A stretch of 64,000 bases of DNA from Curtobacterium herbarum. GTDB taxonomy: Bacteria; Actinomycetota; Actinomycetes; Actinomycetales; Microbacteriaceae. The notes under the pieces were generated by a model. It had not been told where the DNA came from. It made no database searches and was given only the letters and a program-made list of their open reading frames with translations. The translations under genes were made by a program, and so were the position numbers. Location: positions 3,224,001 to 3,288,000 of the forward strand of contig NZ_JAFBBT010000001.1 in NCBI RefSeq assembly GCF_016907335.1. The letters run 5' to 3'. Positions 26,502-34,893 of this stretch are shown here, piece by piece. How positions within the stretch are numbered: the first letter of the stretch is position 1; each line of letters starts with the position of its first letter.

Positions 26502-26540
26502 ACGGGAGGCTGCCCACCGGACCGGTGGGCAGCCTCCCGT
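26502..26540. terminator. Strong hairpin after osmC-like gene (GGGAGGC family)
   Basis: Two perfect 19-base arms flank one central base, starting ACGGGAGGCTGCCC and ending GGGCAGCCTCCCGT. It lies 33 bp after the OsmC stop. No U-run follows. It shares the outer GGGAGGC stem with other terminators in the window. Confidence 0.8.
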
Positions 26541-26583
26541 CCGTCGTCCCCACCCGTGCCAGGCGGCGCACGACGACGCCAGG

Positions 26584-26589
26584 CACAAT
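26584..26589 (+). promoter_or_regulatory. -10 box of leaderless exporter gene
   Basis: CACAAT, six bases before ATG 26596. No ribosome binding site is present. Confidence 0.4.
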
Positions 26590-26595
26590 GGTCCG

Positions 26596-28098
26596 ATGGC
26601 CGAACCGCTCCTCCCCGGCCCGCGGCCGGGCCGTCCACCCCGCCCGCGCCCGAAGGCCCGGAGCGTCGCCCAGCACGACATGCGGGACATCCGCGCGCGG
26701 CTGCGCGGCACGATCTACGAGCACGTCGCCCCGGACACCCGCTCACTGCGGGAGCAGTACTCCGCCCGGCAGATCGTCGACTTCTGCCTCGACCTGGCCG
26801 AGGTGATGCTCGCCTCCGGTGCCGACACCCGGAGCGTCGAGACCGCCGTGATCGCGGTGGCGACGAAGTGGAACCTCGCACCGCTCGACCTCGACTTCTC
26901 CGGCAGCGCCGTGACGATCCAGTACTCGCCGACCGAGGGCCCGCCGCTCGTCAAGGTCCGCAGCACGCGCTCCGACGGCGCCGACCTCGGACGACTGACG
27001 TGGGCGAACCAGATCGTGGACGACGTCATCCACGACGACCGGGACATGACGAGCGCGGTCAGCGCACTCGTGGCGGTGCTGCGGATGCCCCCGCGGTGGC
27101 CGATGTGGCTCGCCGACGTGGGGCTGTCGGTCCTCGGGACCTCGATCGCCCTGCAGGCGGGCGGCGGCTGGCGTGCCGGCGTCGGTGCGTTCGTCCTGAT
27201 GCTCGGGATCATCGTCTCCGGCCGGTGGCTGACCGGCCGCGGCTACCCGCAGTTCTTCGTGTCGGGTGCGCAGGGGGCGGTGGCGTCGGTGATCGGCACG
27301 CTCGCGATCTGGGCCGGCGTGCTCACCCCGACGGGTGCTGCGACGATGGTGGCCGCCCTGGTGGTGCTGCTCCTGCCGCACGTGCAACTGGTCACCTGGG
27401 CGCAGGACGCGATCTCGGGGTTCCGGGCGATGGCGGTCGCCCGGGCGTTCACGATCGGCATGCTCATCGCGGCGATCGTCGTCGGGGTGCCGGCCGGCAT
27501 CGCGGTGACGCACTGGCTCCGGCTCGAGGTCGAACCGTCCGGCATCGTCACCCAGACCCTGCCGCTCTGGGCGTCCCTGGCCCTGACGGTGGCGTCCGCG
27601 GGGGCGAACTGCTTCGTGCAGCAGGCCAGCGCGCGCGTGATCCCGGTCGCGATGGTGTTCTCGGCCGCGGCCGGTGCGGCGCTCTGGCAGCTCAAGGCGC
27701 TCGGCCTGCCGCTGCTCGGCGCCACCTTCGTCGCGGCCGTGCTGCTCGGCGCGCTCTCGACCTACGCGGCCGTCCGGATGCGCACGGCGGTCTCGGCGAT
27801 CGCGGTGCCGGCGTTCTGCGGTGCGCTGCTGCCCGGTGTCGCCGTGTCGAACGCGCTGCTCAACGTGATGAGCGGGTCGTCGAGCTCGGTGCTGGACTTC
27901 GGGTCGGCGGTGACCGTGGCGCTCGCGATCGGGGCCGGGCTCGTGCTCGGTGGGCTCTTCGCGACCCCCGGGGCCCGGCGTGCACTGCGTCGCGGGCGCC
28001 GGATCGAGGTGCACTCGGTCCACAGCGACACCACCGCGCTGCCGGTCATCCGCGACTCCGGCTACGACCCGGGCAACGGCAGCGTCCCGCGCTGGTGA
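26596..28098 (+). CDS. Threonine/serine exporter family (ThrE-type) membrane protein
   Basis: 500 residues. A cytoplasmic N-terminal ThrE domain (LDLAEVMLASGADTRSVETA, residues ~50-180, with the FSGSAVTIQY segment) is followed by about ten membrane spans in two groups. This corresponds to the fused ThrE architecture of Corynebacterium, which exports L-threonine and L-serine by proton exchange. The first ~30 residues are Pro/Arg-rich. The leaderless-type start at 26596 agrees with the -10 box. Confidence 0.88.
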   Translation: MAEPLLPGPRPGRPPRPRPKARSVAQHDMRDIRARLRGTIYEHVAPDTRSLREQYSARQIVDFCLDLAEVMLASGADTRSVETAVIAVATKWNLAPLDLDFSGSAVTIQYSPTEGPPLVKVRSTRSDGADLGRLTWANQIVDDVIHDDRDMTSAVSALVAVLRMPPRWPMWLADVGLSVLGTSIALQAGGGWRAGVGAFVLMLGIIVSGRWLTGRGYPQFFVSGAQGAVASVIGTLAIWAGVLTPTGAATMVAALVVLLLPHVQLVTWAQDAISGFRAMAVARAFTIGMLIAAIVVGVPAGIAVTHWLRLEVEPSGIVTQTLPLWASLALTVASAGANCFVQQASARVIPVAMVFSAAAGAALWQLKALGLPLLGATFVAAVLLGALSTYAAVRMRTAVSAIAVPAFCGALLPGVAVSNALLNVMSGSSSSVLDFGSAVTVALAIGAGLVLGGLFATPGARRALRRGRRIEVHSVHSDTTALPVIRDSGYDPGNGSVPRW

Positions 28099-28133
28099 GC
28101 CGGCTGCGGTGCCGCCGAGCTTCGCGCTGGGCG

Positions 28134-28826
28134 TCAGACCGACCAGGTCTCGTCGTCGGACCAGGACACGTCGCCCCAGGTCGACAGCCGGCGCTGCGCA
28201 GTCGCCTCGTACCGTTCCATCCAGCCGCGCTCGAGCCGGGCGACGGCCCGGTCGAAGGCCGCCACCAGGTCGAGGTCGCTGCGCAGGAGCGCCTGCAGCT
28301 GCAGTCCCTCGTACAGGGCGATCAGCTGCTCGGCACCACGGCGCGGGTCCATCGTGTGCGGGGCACGGCCGACCGCGATGTCGCGCTCGAGCCCCCGCCG
28401 CACCTGCGAGAAGAACAGCTGGTAGCGGGACCGCAGGTAGCTCGACATGGCGTGCTGGGGGTTGCCGGCGACGCTGAGCAGCGCGACGAGCAGACGCATC
28501 AGGGCCGGGTCGTCGGCGTTCGAGGCGACGATCGCCCGGAGGAGCTCGACCGTGCTGCCGTCGCCGACCTCGCGGGTGACCTCGTCCATCCGGGCGCCGT
28601 TCCACCGGTCCACCGCGGCCAGGACGAGTCCGTCCCACGACGGGAAGTGCTGGTGCAGCTCGTGCGTCGAGATGTCGAGCCGCTCGGCGACGTGCTCAGC
28701 GCGTGCCTCGTGGAAGGGGACGTCACGGAGCAGGTCGACGGTGGCCGCCACGATCCGGATCCGCAGGTGCAGGGTCGCCGCAGCCGCAGCGGCAGCCATC
28801 GTGTCGGCGCTGGTGTCCTCGAGCAT
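28134..28826 (-). CDS. TetR-family transcriptional regulator
   Basis: 230 residues. The N-terminal helix-turn-helix covers residues ~22-68, with AEHVAERLDISTHELHQHFP; the rest is the helical ligand domain. GGAGGG before ATG 28826 supports that start. Convergent with the ThrE-type exporter gene, so a regulatory link is possible but not shown. Confidence 0.8.
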   Translation of the reverse strand: MLEDTSADTMAAAAAAATLHLRIRIVAATVDLLRDVPFHEARAEHVAERLDISTHELHQHFPSWDGLVLAAVDRWNGARMDEVTREVGDGSTVELLRAIVASNADDPALMRLLVALLSVAGNPQHAMSSYLRSRYQLFFSQVRRGLERDIAVGRAPHTMDPRRGAEQLIALYEGLQLQALLRSDLDLVAAFDRAVARLERGWMERYEATAQRRLSTWGDVSWSDDETWSV

Positions 28827-29032
28827 CGTGCCCTCCGTGTCCGGGACGCACGGTCAGGTCGTGGCCGTCGCGTCCAGGCGATGCGGACGTCCTGTCCGCA
28901 CGTCGATCCTGGCGGAGATCGGGGGTGACGCGCATCCCCGGTCCGGGGGTCGGCAACATGGGGGACAAGTGCACGGACGTGCCGGGGTGGCTGCCTGGGC
29001 GTGTCCGCGGCCGGGTGTGTGACGATGCCGGG

Positions 29033-29353
29033 ATGTCCCCGAACGACTCCACCGCCCAGGGCCTGGCGACCATGGCCTCCGCCGGGTTCGAGTTCGCGAG
29101 CACCCCGGAACAGGTGGCACACGACGTCCGCACCATGTGGGAGCACCTCGGTCGACCCGAGGGCGCCTTCGAGGCGGCCGCCGCGGCGATCGCGGCCCTG
29201 CCGCAACGACCCGAGGTGCCGGTCGCGCTGCAGGCCCGGCGCCGCGAGTTCGAGCAGGCCGTCGGCATCAACCCGGTCGAGGTGGAGTTGGCCGCGGCCC
29301 TCGCGGCCCGCGAACTGCTCGAGTCGATGGCGCGCACCTGCGGGACGCGCTGA
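29033..29353 (+). CDS. Hypothetical protein, 106 residues
   Basis: Helical, Ala/Glu-rich, with no membrane span or known motif (FEFASTPEQVAHDVRTMWEH; REFEQAVGINPVEVELA). ATG 29033 follows a GACGAT box by six bases, consistent with a leaderless start, and strong GC third-position bias supports coding. It is followed by a perfect 46-bp palindromic terminator. I do not recognise the family. Confidence 0.55.
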   Translation: MSPNDSTAQGLATMASAGFEFASTPEQVAHDVRTMWEHLGRPEGAFEAAAAAIAALPQRPEVPVALQARRREFEQAVGINPVEVELAAALAARELLESMARTCGTR

Positions 29354-29381
29354 CCACGGGCCGGCGCGAGCCCGGCACACG

Positions 29382-29427
29382 ACGGACGGGAGGCCCGTGG
29401 CTGCGCAGCCACGGGCCTCCCGTCCGT
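29382..29427. terminator. Perfect 46-bp palindromic terminator (GGGAGGC family)
   Basis: Two perfect 23-base arms (outer end ACGGACGGGAGGCCCG) without mismatch. It lies between convergent genes (the 106-residue protein and the SDR), so it can stop transcripts from both sides. Confidence 0.85.
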
Positions 29428-29453
29428 TCCGGCGTCACCGCCGGTCCCACCGA

Positions 29454-30365
29454 CTACGGCGTCGGCATGCCGCCGTCGACGTGCAGCGTCTCGCCGACCA
29501 CGTAGGACGACTCGCCGCTGGCGAGGAACACGAACGCCGGCGCGAGCTCCGCCGGCTGGCCCCAGCGTCCGAGGTAGGTCTGCTCGCCCGCGGACGGCAG
29601 GGCGTCGGACGGCTGCCCGCCGGCCGGCTGCAGCGGGGTCCAGATCGGGCCCGGTGCGACGGCGTTGACGCGGATGCCCTTCGGCGCGAGCTGCGCGGCG
29701 AGGCCCTTCGCCAGGTTGTTCACGGTCGCCTTGGTGGCCGCGTAGTGCACCAGGTGCGGGGACGGCGCGTAGGCCTGGATCGACGTCGTGTTGATGATCG
29801 TCGAGCCCGGCTTGAGGTGCGGCACGGCGGCCTTCGTGATGCGGAAGGTGGCGTACGCGTTCGTCTTGAACGTCTCGTCGAACTCATCGTCGGAGATCTC
29901 CGTGATGTCGTCGACGTTCTGCTGCTTGCCGGCGTTGTTCACCAGGATGTCGAGGCCACCGAGCCGCTCCACGGCGGAGGCGACGAGCTGCTCGCAGAAC
30001 GCCAGGTCCTTGATGTCACCCGGCAGGGCGACGGCCTTGCGACCGGCGGCCTCGATGAGGGCGACGATGCGGTCGGCGTCCTCCTGCTCCTCGGGGAGGT
30101 AGCCGATCGCGACGTCGGCGCCTTCGCGGGCGTAGGCGATGGCGACGGCGGCGCCGATGCCGGAGTCACCACCGGTGATGAGCGCCTTGCGGCCCTCGAG
30201 TCGGCCGGAGCCACGGTAGGTGTCCTCGCCGTGGTCGGCCGGGACGTTCTCCGCCATCTCGGCGTCGGTGCCGGCACCCTCGAGGTACTGCTCGTCCGGC
30301 TTCTTGTCGGCGTAGAGCTTCGTCGGGTCCTGCATGGTGTACTGGTCGATCCGCTGGTCCGTCAT
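29454..30365 (-). CDS. SDR oxidoreductase with N-terminal extension (YghA/YhdG-like)
   Basis: 303 residues. A ~55-residue hydrophilic extension (TMQDPTKLYADKKPDEQYLE) precedes a classical SDR domain: cofactor motif TGGDSGIG, LVNNAG, catalytic Ser in NTTSIQAY and Tyr-Lys in YAATKATV. This extended form is common in stress-associated SDRs. ATG 30365 comes seven bases after TACCGT, fitting a leaderless start. The substrate is unknown. Confidence 0.9.
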   Translation of the reverse strand: MTDQRIDQYTMQDPTKLYADKKPDEQYLEGAGTDAEMAENVPADHGEDTYRGSGRLEGRKALITGGDSGIGAAVAIAYAREGADVAIGYLPEEQEDADRIVALIEAAGRKAVALPGDIKDLAFCEQLVASAVERLGGLDILVNNAGKQQNVDDITEISDDEFDETFKTNAYATFRITKAAVPHLKPGSTIINTTSIQAYAPSPHLVHYAATKATVNNLAKGLAAQLAPKGIRVNAVAPGPIWTPLQPAGGQPSDALPSAGEQTYLGRWGQPAELAPAFVFLASGESSYVVGETLHVDGGMPTP

Positions 30366-30372
30366 GGCTGCG

Positions 30373-30378
30373 ACGGTA
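30373..30378 (-). promoter_or_regulatory. -10 box of leaderless SDR gene
   Basis: TACCGT on the minus strand, seven bases before ATG 30365. The same hexamer and spacing recur at 30709-30714. Confidence 0.4.
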
Positions 30379-30459
30379 CGCACGGCCGCACGCGCCCCCG
30401 CTCAGGAGGCTGTCCCCCGCCGCGCAGTCCGGCTGCCCGGTCGGGGTACGGACGCGCGG

Positions 30460-30521
30460 CGGCTCAGACCGGCCGGTAGACGGCGATCGGCGGCTCAGAC
30501 CGGCCGGTAGACGGCGATCGG
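30460..30521. repeat. 31-bp tandem duplication over a gene's stop codon
   Basis: Two identical copies with a 31-bp period (GGCTCAGACCGGCCGG...). Each copy holds the minus-strand codons AVYRPV plus stop, so the small upstream gene ends in the right copy and the left copy is a spare 3' end. Confidence 0.85.
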
Positions 30522-30701
30522 CGGGGCGTCGTCGCCCTGGTCCTCGGCGTGGCCGGTCGGCGCCCAGGTCCGTCCGTCGTGGTCGATCGTGGCGGGCAGG
30601 TCGCCGTGCACGATCATCCGCACGGCCGGCTGGTCGCCGTCGATCAGGTCGACGCCGTGCGCCGCGTTGTCTCCGGTGCTGTCCACCACGTACTCAGCCA
30701 T
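30495..30701 (-). CDS. Hypothetical acidic protein, 68 residues
   Basis: Begins MAEYVVDSTGDNAAHGVDLI and ends DAPPIAVYRPV. No membrane span or known motif. The start at 30701 follows TACCGT by seven bases (leaderless type). The third-position GC bias and the clean ends support a real gene. Its 3' end is tandemly duplicated. Confidence 0.55.
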   Translation of the reverse strand: MAEYVVDSTGDNAAHGVDLIDGDQPAVRMIVHGDLPATIDHDGRTWAPTGHAEDQGDDAPPIAVYRPV

Positions 30702-30708
30702 GCGGGTG

Positions 30709-30714
30709 ACGGTA
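30709..30714 (-). promoter_or_regulatory. -10 box of leaderless small gene
   Basis: TACCGT on the minus strand, seven bases before ATG 30701; no ribosome binding site. Confidence 0.4.
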
Positions 30715-30909
30715 CGCGAGGTGACCCCGCACGGCCGGGAGGCGCGGCACACGTCGTGGGGCGGACCTCCCGTTCCGGGGCGGGGGCCGCCGGTGGCGGG
30801 CGGGGCCCGCTGTGCCGACGCCGGTGCCGGTGGCCGCGGGAATGTCACGGTCCGATGACGGTGCGGACGCGTTTCGGTAACACCCGTCGCCCGGTCCGGG
30901 AGGGGCGGC

Positions 30910-30915
30910 TACGGT
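30910..30915 (+). promoter_or_regulatory. -10 box of leaderless secreted-protein gene
   Basis: TACGGT, seven bases before GTG 30923. Confidence 0.35.
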
Positions 30916-30922
30916 CGAGCGA

Positions 30923-31762
30923 GTGACTCCCAGGACTGTGATGACGATCGGCGCCGTTGCGCTCGCCCTCGTGGTGGGCAACGGCCAGTCGGTCGACCAC
31001 TGGTCCGGCCAGGACGCCGACCGCGCCGCTGCCGCTGAGCCGACCGCGTCCGCCACCCGCACCGCCGATCCCGTGCCGACGTGGCGCCCGGTGTCGGCCG
31101 ACGCGCTGCGGTCCGTCGACGCCGTCCAGCTACGGGCCGAGTCGATCGTCCTCAGCTCCGACGACCACACCGTCACGACCGTGTCCATGCGGGACGCCAA
31201 GCACACCGTGGGGGTCCTCGACCGCATCCTCGGCACCCCGGCTCGGACCCAGACCGCTGTCGGCGACGCCGGCAGGTGCGTCCCGGCCAGCACGACCTCG
31301 ACGTGGGGCGGAGCCCTCCGCGTCGCCGCCCTGTCGGAGCCCGGCACTGCCGGCAACCGGGTCGAGATCCGGGTGCTCCGCGACCACGTCCGCTCCCGCC
31401 TCGGCGACGTCATCGAGCTGTCCGGCCCCGACGGGGTGCAGGTCGGCGACGACGTGTCGGAGCAGATCGACGACGCACCGAAGAGCGACCGGGAGTCCCT
31501 CGGGTCGGACGACGCCCAGGCGTGGCAGCTGCTGCTCCAGCGCGGGTGGTCCGACGACCACGCTGTCGATGGTGACGGCGACCACGGCGGCGCGGCCGAC
31601 CACGAGCGTTCGACCGACCGTGACCGTCAGGCCGACGGCGCGGGGTCGGCCGGCGGCGCGCGGTCGTCCGACGGCGCCAACGGGGTCTCGGTCCTGACCG
31701 ACGACTCCACCGTCACTGTGATCGGGTCGCCGATGCCGATCCGGCCCGCCCGCGGCTGCTGA
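30923..31762 (+). CDS. Hypothetical exported protein with Asp/Ser/Gly-rich tail
   Basis: 279 residues. A short hydrophobic N-terminus (VMTIGAVALALVVG) may be a signal anchor. The middle has two Cys (CVPAS near residue 115 and the last residue) and no recognised fold. Residues ~205-255 are low-complexity Asp/Gly/Arg/Ser. The function is unknown. Its 3' end lies in a ~29-bp imperfect tandem duplication. Confidence 0.55.
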   Translation: MTPRTVMTIGAVALALVVGNGQSVDHWSGQDADRAAAAEPTASATRTADPVPTWRPVSADALRSVDAVQLRAESIVLSSDDHTVTTVSMRDAKHTVGVLDRILGTPARTQTAVGDAGRCVPASTTSTWGGALRVAALSEPGTAGNRVEIRVLRDHVRSRLGDVIELSGPDGVQVGDDVSEQIDDAPKSDRESLGSDDAQAWQLLLQRGWSDDHAVDGDGDHGGAADHERSTDRDRQADGAGSAGGARSSDGANGVSVLTDDSTVTVIGSPMPIRPARGC

Positions 31763-31793
31763 CGAACCGGCACGCCCGCTGCGGCTGCTGACG
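31746..31793. repeat. Imperfect ~29-bp tandem duplication over a stop codon
   Basis: GCGGCTGCTGACG at 31752-31764 recurs at 31781-31793, each preceded by CGCCCGC with one inserted base. The first copy contains the stop of the exported protein gene. Confidence 0.6.
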
Positions 31794-31795
31794 CC

Positions 31796-32578
31796 TCAGA
31801 TCCGGATCGTCGCGATCACCGGGAAGTGGTCGCTCGCGAACCAGGTCTCCGGCCCGTCGTGGTCGATCCGCACCCGGTCGACCCCGGCGACGTCACGCGT
31901 GGACACCCAGTCGATGCGCTCCCCGGTCGCCACCGGCGGCGCCCACTCGTTGTAGGAGGCCGTGCGGTCCTCCGGGTCCCCCGCGACCGTCCACGCGTCG
32001 GAGTACCCGGCGTCGGCGAACACCCGCGACGCCGCACCCGACCCGGCCGGCTCGTTGCAGTCCCCCGCGAAGAGCACCGGACCGTCGACGACCGACAGCC
32101 GCTGCACGATGAGCGCGGCGCTGCGTGCGCGGACCTCGTCGCCGTGCGGGCCCTGCTCGTGGTCCATGTGGGTGGTCAGCAGGGTGAACGCGGGGCCGTC
32201 GGTGTCGAGGAACCGCACGTGGTTCGCGATCCGCGGGTACAGGCTGCCCCAGGTGTTCGACACCGGCTCGTCCGGGGTGTCCGACAGCCAGAACGAACCC
32301 GACTCGACCGGCCGGAAGCGGTCGCGCCGGTAGAACACCGCAGCGTGCTCGCCCGCGGTCCCGCCCTCGCGCCCCTGGCCGACGGCGTCGTGGTCGGGCA
32401 GGCCCGCGCGGAGGGCGTCCATCTGGTGGTCGAAGGCCTCCTGCACGCAGAGCAGGTCCGGGTCGTTGCGGCGGATGACGTCGAGGACGACGGGCAGTCG
32501 AGCGGGCCAGTCGTGCACCGGGTCCGGGTTCTTGATGTTGTAGGTCATGAGGGTGATCGGGCGTGCGGTGCTGGTCAC
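31796..32578 (-). CDS. Endonuclease/exonuclease/phosphatase-family protein
   Basis: 260 residues. The EEP fold is marked by MTYNIKN (metal-binding Asn), VQEAF (Glu), THMDHE, FAGDCNEP (Asp-x-Asn) and the terminal SDHFPV (Asp-His). These metal-dependent hydrolases act on nucleic acids or phosphoesters. No signal peptide is seen, so it is cytoplasmic. GTG 32578 overlaps the stop of the sigma-factor gene by 4 bp, so both are in one operon. Confidence 0.85.
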   Translation of the reverse strand: MTSTARPITLMTYNIKNPDPVHDWPARLPVVLDVIRRNDPDLLCVQEAFDHQMDALRAGLPDHDAVGQGREGGTAGEHAAVFYRRDRFRPVESGSFWLSDTPDEPVSNTWGSLYPRIANHVRFLDTDGPAFTLLTTHMDHEQGPHGDEVRARSAALIVQRLSVVDGPVLFAGDCNEPAGSGAASRVFADAGYSDAWTVAGDPEDRTASYNEWAPPVATGERIDWVSTRDVAGVDRVRIDHDGPETWFASDHFPVIATIRI

Positions 32579-33189
32579 CCGTCGAACCTACCCACACGCT
32601 CCCCGGAGCCTCCGCGGCCTTCGCCGGTGGGACCGACCAGGGTCCGCCGGAGCGTCAGCACACCGTCGCGCGCCCGGGACTTCGCCGTGCCGGTGGGGAC
32701 CCCGAGCGCCAGCCCGAGCTCGGGCCCGGACAGGTCGGCCAGGTAGCGCAGGACGACCGCGCGCCGCTGTCGCTCCGGCAGCGACCCCAGTGCCCGGCGG
32801 AGTGCCAGCCGGTCGAGCACCGCCTCGGCACGGTCGAGCGAACTGTGGTCGACGGCCTCGTGGTCGCGGATGCCGAGGCGCCGGTCGCGCTCGCGGTCCG
32901 CCTGGGTCTTCCGCACCCGGTCGATGGCCCGACGGGTCGCGATGGTCCGGATCCAGGCGATCGCCGGGTGCGACGGGTCGTAGCGGGGTGCGAGCCGCCA
33001 GACCTCGAGCATCACCTCCTGCGTGACGTCCTCGGCGAGCCAGGCGTCGTGCAGCTGCCGCCGGGCGACCTGCAGCACGAGCGGCCGGAACCGTTCGTCG
33101 AGCTGACGGAAGGCCTGCCGGTCCCCCGCGGCGACCCGCAGCAGCAGGGCGCGCTCCTCGTCTCGTCGTCGGCACAGCTCGTCGTCCAC
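32575..33189 (-). CDS. RNA polymerase sigma-70 family (ECF-like) factor
   Basis: 204 residues: region 2 (FRQLDERFRPLVLQVARRQL, then AEDVTQEVMLEVW) and region 4 (LPERQRRAVVLRYLADLSGP, then GVPTGTAKSRARDGV). It directs RNA polymerase to special promoters. GTG 33189 is preferred: a CACATT box lies seven bases upstream, fitting a leaderless start, whereas the TTG at 33198 overlaps that box. No anti-sigma gene is adjacent; the downstream overlapping gene is an EEP hydrolase. Confidence 0.85.
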   Translation of the reverse strand: MDDELCRRRDEERALLLRVAAGDRQAFRQLDERFRPLVLQVARRQLHDAWLAEDVTQEVMLEVWRLAPRYDPSHPAIAWIRTIATRRAIDRVRKTQADRERDRRLGIRDHEAVDHSSLDRAEAVLDRLALRRALGSLPERQRRAVVLRYLADLSGPELGLALGVPTGTAKSRARDGVLTLRRTLVGPTGEGRGGSGERVGRFDG

Positions 33190-33196
33190 ACCGTGC

Positions 33197-33210
33197 AATG
33201 TGACATGTCA
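33197..33210 (-). promoter_or_regulatory. Sigma-factor gene promoter with small palindrome
   Basis: CACATT at 33202-33197 (minus) is the candidate -10, seven bases before GTG 33189. It overlaps the palindrome TGACATGTCA at 33201-33210. Confidence 0.35.
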
Positions 33211-33263
33211 GCCTGGACGGCAGCGGCGAAGGGTGTGGCGGTGCCGCGCGGACGCGGTCGGCG

Positions 33264-34757
33264 TCAGTTGATGCAGACGCCGTCCTGGCCGTACTCGTGG
33301 ACGGCGGTGGACGACGGGCTCGGCTCGGCGGGCTGCGGCGCGGCGGCCTCCTTCGACGGCTCGGCCGGGGAGGTCGTCTCGGTGCCCGGCTGGGCGGCGG
33401 CCTGCGGCGTCTTGCCGTCGGTGCCGAGCACCAGGGTGACCCCCTGCACGGCGGTGCTCTGGACCGGCACCGCGCCGGGCACGACGGCGACCAGGGCCTT
33501 GGCCTGCGCCTCCATGCCGGCCGGGTACTGCACCATGGTCGTCGCCGTGGTCTCCGACGAGCCGGGGGCGCCGACCTGGAACCCGCGTCCGGCGAGGACC
33601 GACGAGGCGGCGGCTGCGGCGCCCGTGACACCACTGCCGTTCGAGACCGTCACCGCGACGGACCCCGCGGCAGCCGCGGTCGCCTTCGTGTACGCCGGCG
33701 GCTCGCCGACCAGGCTCTGCACGAACGCGGGCATGCCGGCCGTGTCGACCTGGACGATCGACAGCGCCGACCCGTTCGGGTAGATGGTCGGGGTGCCGAG
33801 GATCGGGATCGTCGCGGACTTGATGTTCGACGGGCGCAGGTTGCTCATCTGCCGCGCCAGGGTCAGCATGTCGAGCCCCTGGTCGGTCTCCACCGAGCTG
33901 CCGATCGCGTCGATGACGTTCGTGGTCTTCACCGGGTTGAGCAGGGTGCCGGCGGAGAGGATCTTCCGCGCCTCCTGCGACAGGAAGTACTGCTGCCGCA
34001 CCTGGCGGTCGAGGTCGCCGTTCGGCAGACCGTGCCGCTGGCGGACGAACGACAGCGCCTGCGAGGGGCTCAGCTCCGAGACGCCGGCCGGCAGGTCCAC
34101 GCCGGAGTAGTCGTCCTTGACGGCCTGGTTCAGGCAGACGTTCACCGGCCCGAGCTGCTTGACGATCTCGTAGAAGCCGAGCAGCGAGACGCGCACGTAG
34201 TGGTCGATCGTCAGCCCGCTGAGGCCCTGGATCGTCGCGATCAGCTTCTTCGCACCACCGGAGTCACCACCGCCGTTCATCGTGCCGTACGAGAAGGCGC
34301 TGTTCAGCTTGCCCTTGCCGACGCCCGGGATGTCGACGTACGAGTCGCGGGGGAACGAGATCATCGTCGCGCTCCGACCGTCCGCGGCGATGTGCAGCAC
34401 GATCATGGTGTCGGTGTTGGTCGCACCGCCGTCGGACTCGGTGTTCAGCTCGGCCATCTGCTCCGGCGTCGCGTTGTCCGGGCGGTGGTCGTCGCCGACG
34501 AGCAGGATGTTCATCGCCTGGCCGTCGACGTCGTCCTTCGCGGGCGGTGCGCTGCCGATGGCGTCCACCTTCGTGACGCTGCTGGCCAGGCGGTTGTACG
34601 CGTACGCCGCGTACCCGCCGCTCAGCAGCACGGCCATGGTGAGGACACCGGCGACCGCGGGGAGGACGACTCCCCAGTGGCGCTTGCGGCGTCCGTGGCG
34701 GGGCGGCACGGCGCGATCGGCCCGGCGCGGCCTGGTCTCCTCGGGTGCGTTCGTCAC
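33264..34757 (-). CDS. LytR-CpsA-Psr (LCP) protein with LytR_C domain
   Basis: 497 residues: basic cytoplasmic N-terminus, one membrane anchor (VVLPAVAGVLTMAVLLSGGY), the extracellular LCP catalytic domain (LLVGDDHRPDN, SFPRDSYVDIPG, RQRHGLPNGDLDRQVRQQY) and a C-terminal LytR_C domain (VAVTVSNGSGVTGAAAAASS), ending in a Pro/Glu/Ser-rich tail. LCP enzymes ligate wall glycopolymers to peptidoglycan. GTG 34757 is chosen because TATGGT lies seven bases upstream; the ATG at 34769 falls inside that box. Confidence 0.9.
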   Translation of the reverse strand: MTNAPEETRPRRADRAVPPRHGRRKRHWGVVLPAVAGVLTMAVLLSGGYAAYAYNRLASSVTKVDAIGSAPPAKDDVDGQAMNILLVGDDHRPDNATPEQMAELNTESDGGATNTDTMIVLHIAADGRSATMISFPRDSYVDIPGVGKGKLNSAFSYGTMNGGGDSGGAKKLIATIQGLSGLTIDHYVRVSLLGFYEIVKQLGPVNVCLNQAVKDDYSGVDLPAGVSELSPSQALSFVRQRHGLPNGDLDRQVRQQYFLSQEARKILSAGTLLNPVKTTNVIDAIGSSVETDQGLDMLTLARQMSNLRPSNIKSATIPILGTPTIYPNGSALSIVQVDTAGMPAFVQSLVGEPPAYTKATAAAAGSVAVTVSNGSGVTGAAAAASSVLAGRGFQVGAPGSSETTATTMVQYPAGMEAQAKALVAVVPGAVPVQSTAVQGVTLVLGTDGKTPQAAAQPGTETTSPAEPSKEAAAPQPAEPSPSSTAVHEYGQDGVCIN

Positions 34758-34764
34758 GGGGAGA

Positions 34765-34770
34765 ACCATA
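34765..34770 (-). promoter_or_regulatory. -10 box of leaderless LCP gene
   Basis: TATGGT on the minus strand, seven bases before GTG 34757. This decides the start codon of the LCP gene. Confidence 0.45.
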
Positions 34771-34880
34771 ACCGTGGAGCGCGCAGATGACATGGATTCC
34801 GCCTGGACGACCTGTACGCCCTCCGGGAGGCCCGGTGCCGCAACACGCGCACCGCCTCCCGTCCGCGCATGGTCGCCCCG

Positions 34881-34886
34881 TACTGT
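34881..34886 (+). promoter_or_regulatory. -10 box of leaderless YdcF-like gene
   Basis: TACTGT, seven bases before GTG 34894. Confidence 0.4.
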
Positions 34887-34893
34887 CGGTGGG

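Noticed and set aside
30739..30780. GGGAGG...CCTCCC pairing between the 68-residue gene and the exported-protein gene
   Set aside because: Only about seven bases pair and the inner parts do not match; it also lies in a divergent promoter spacer, not behind a gene.
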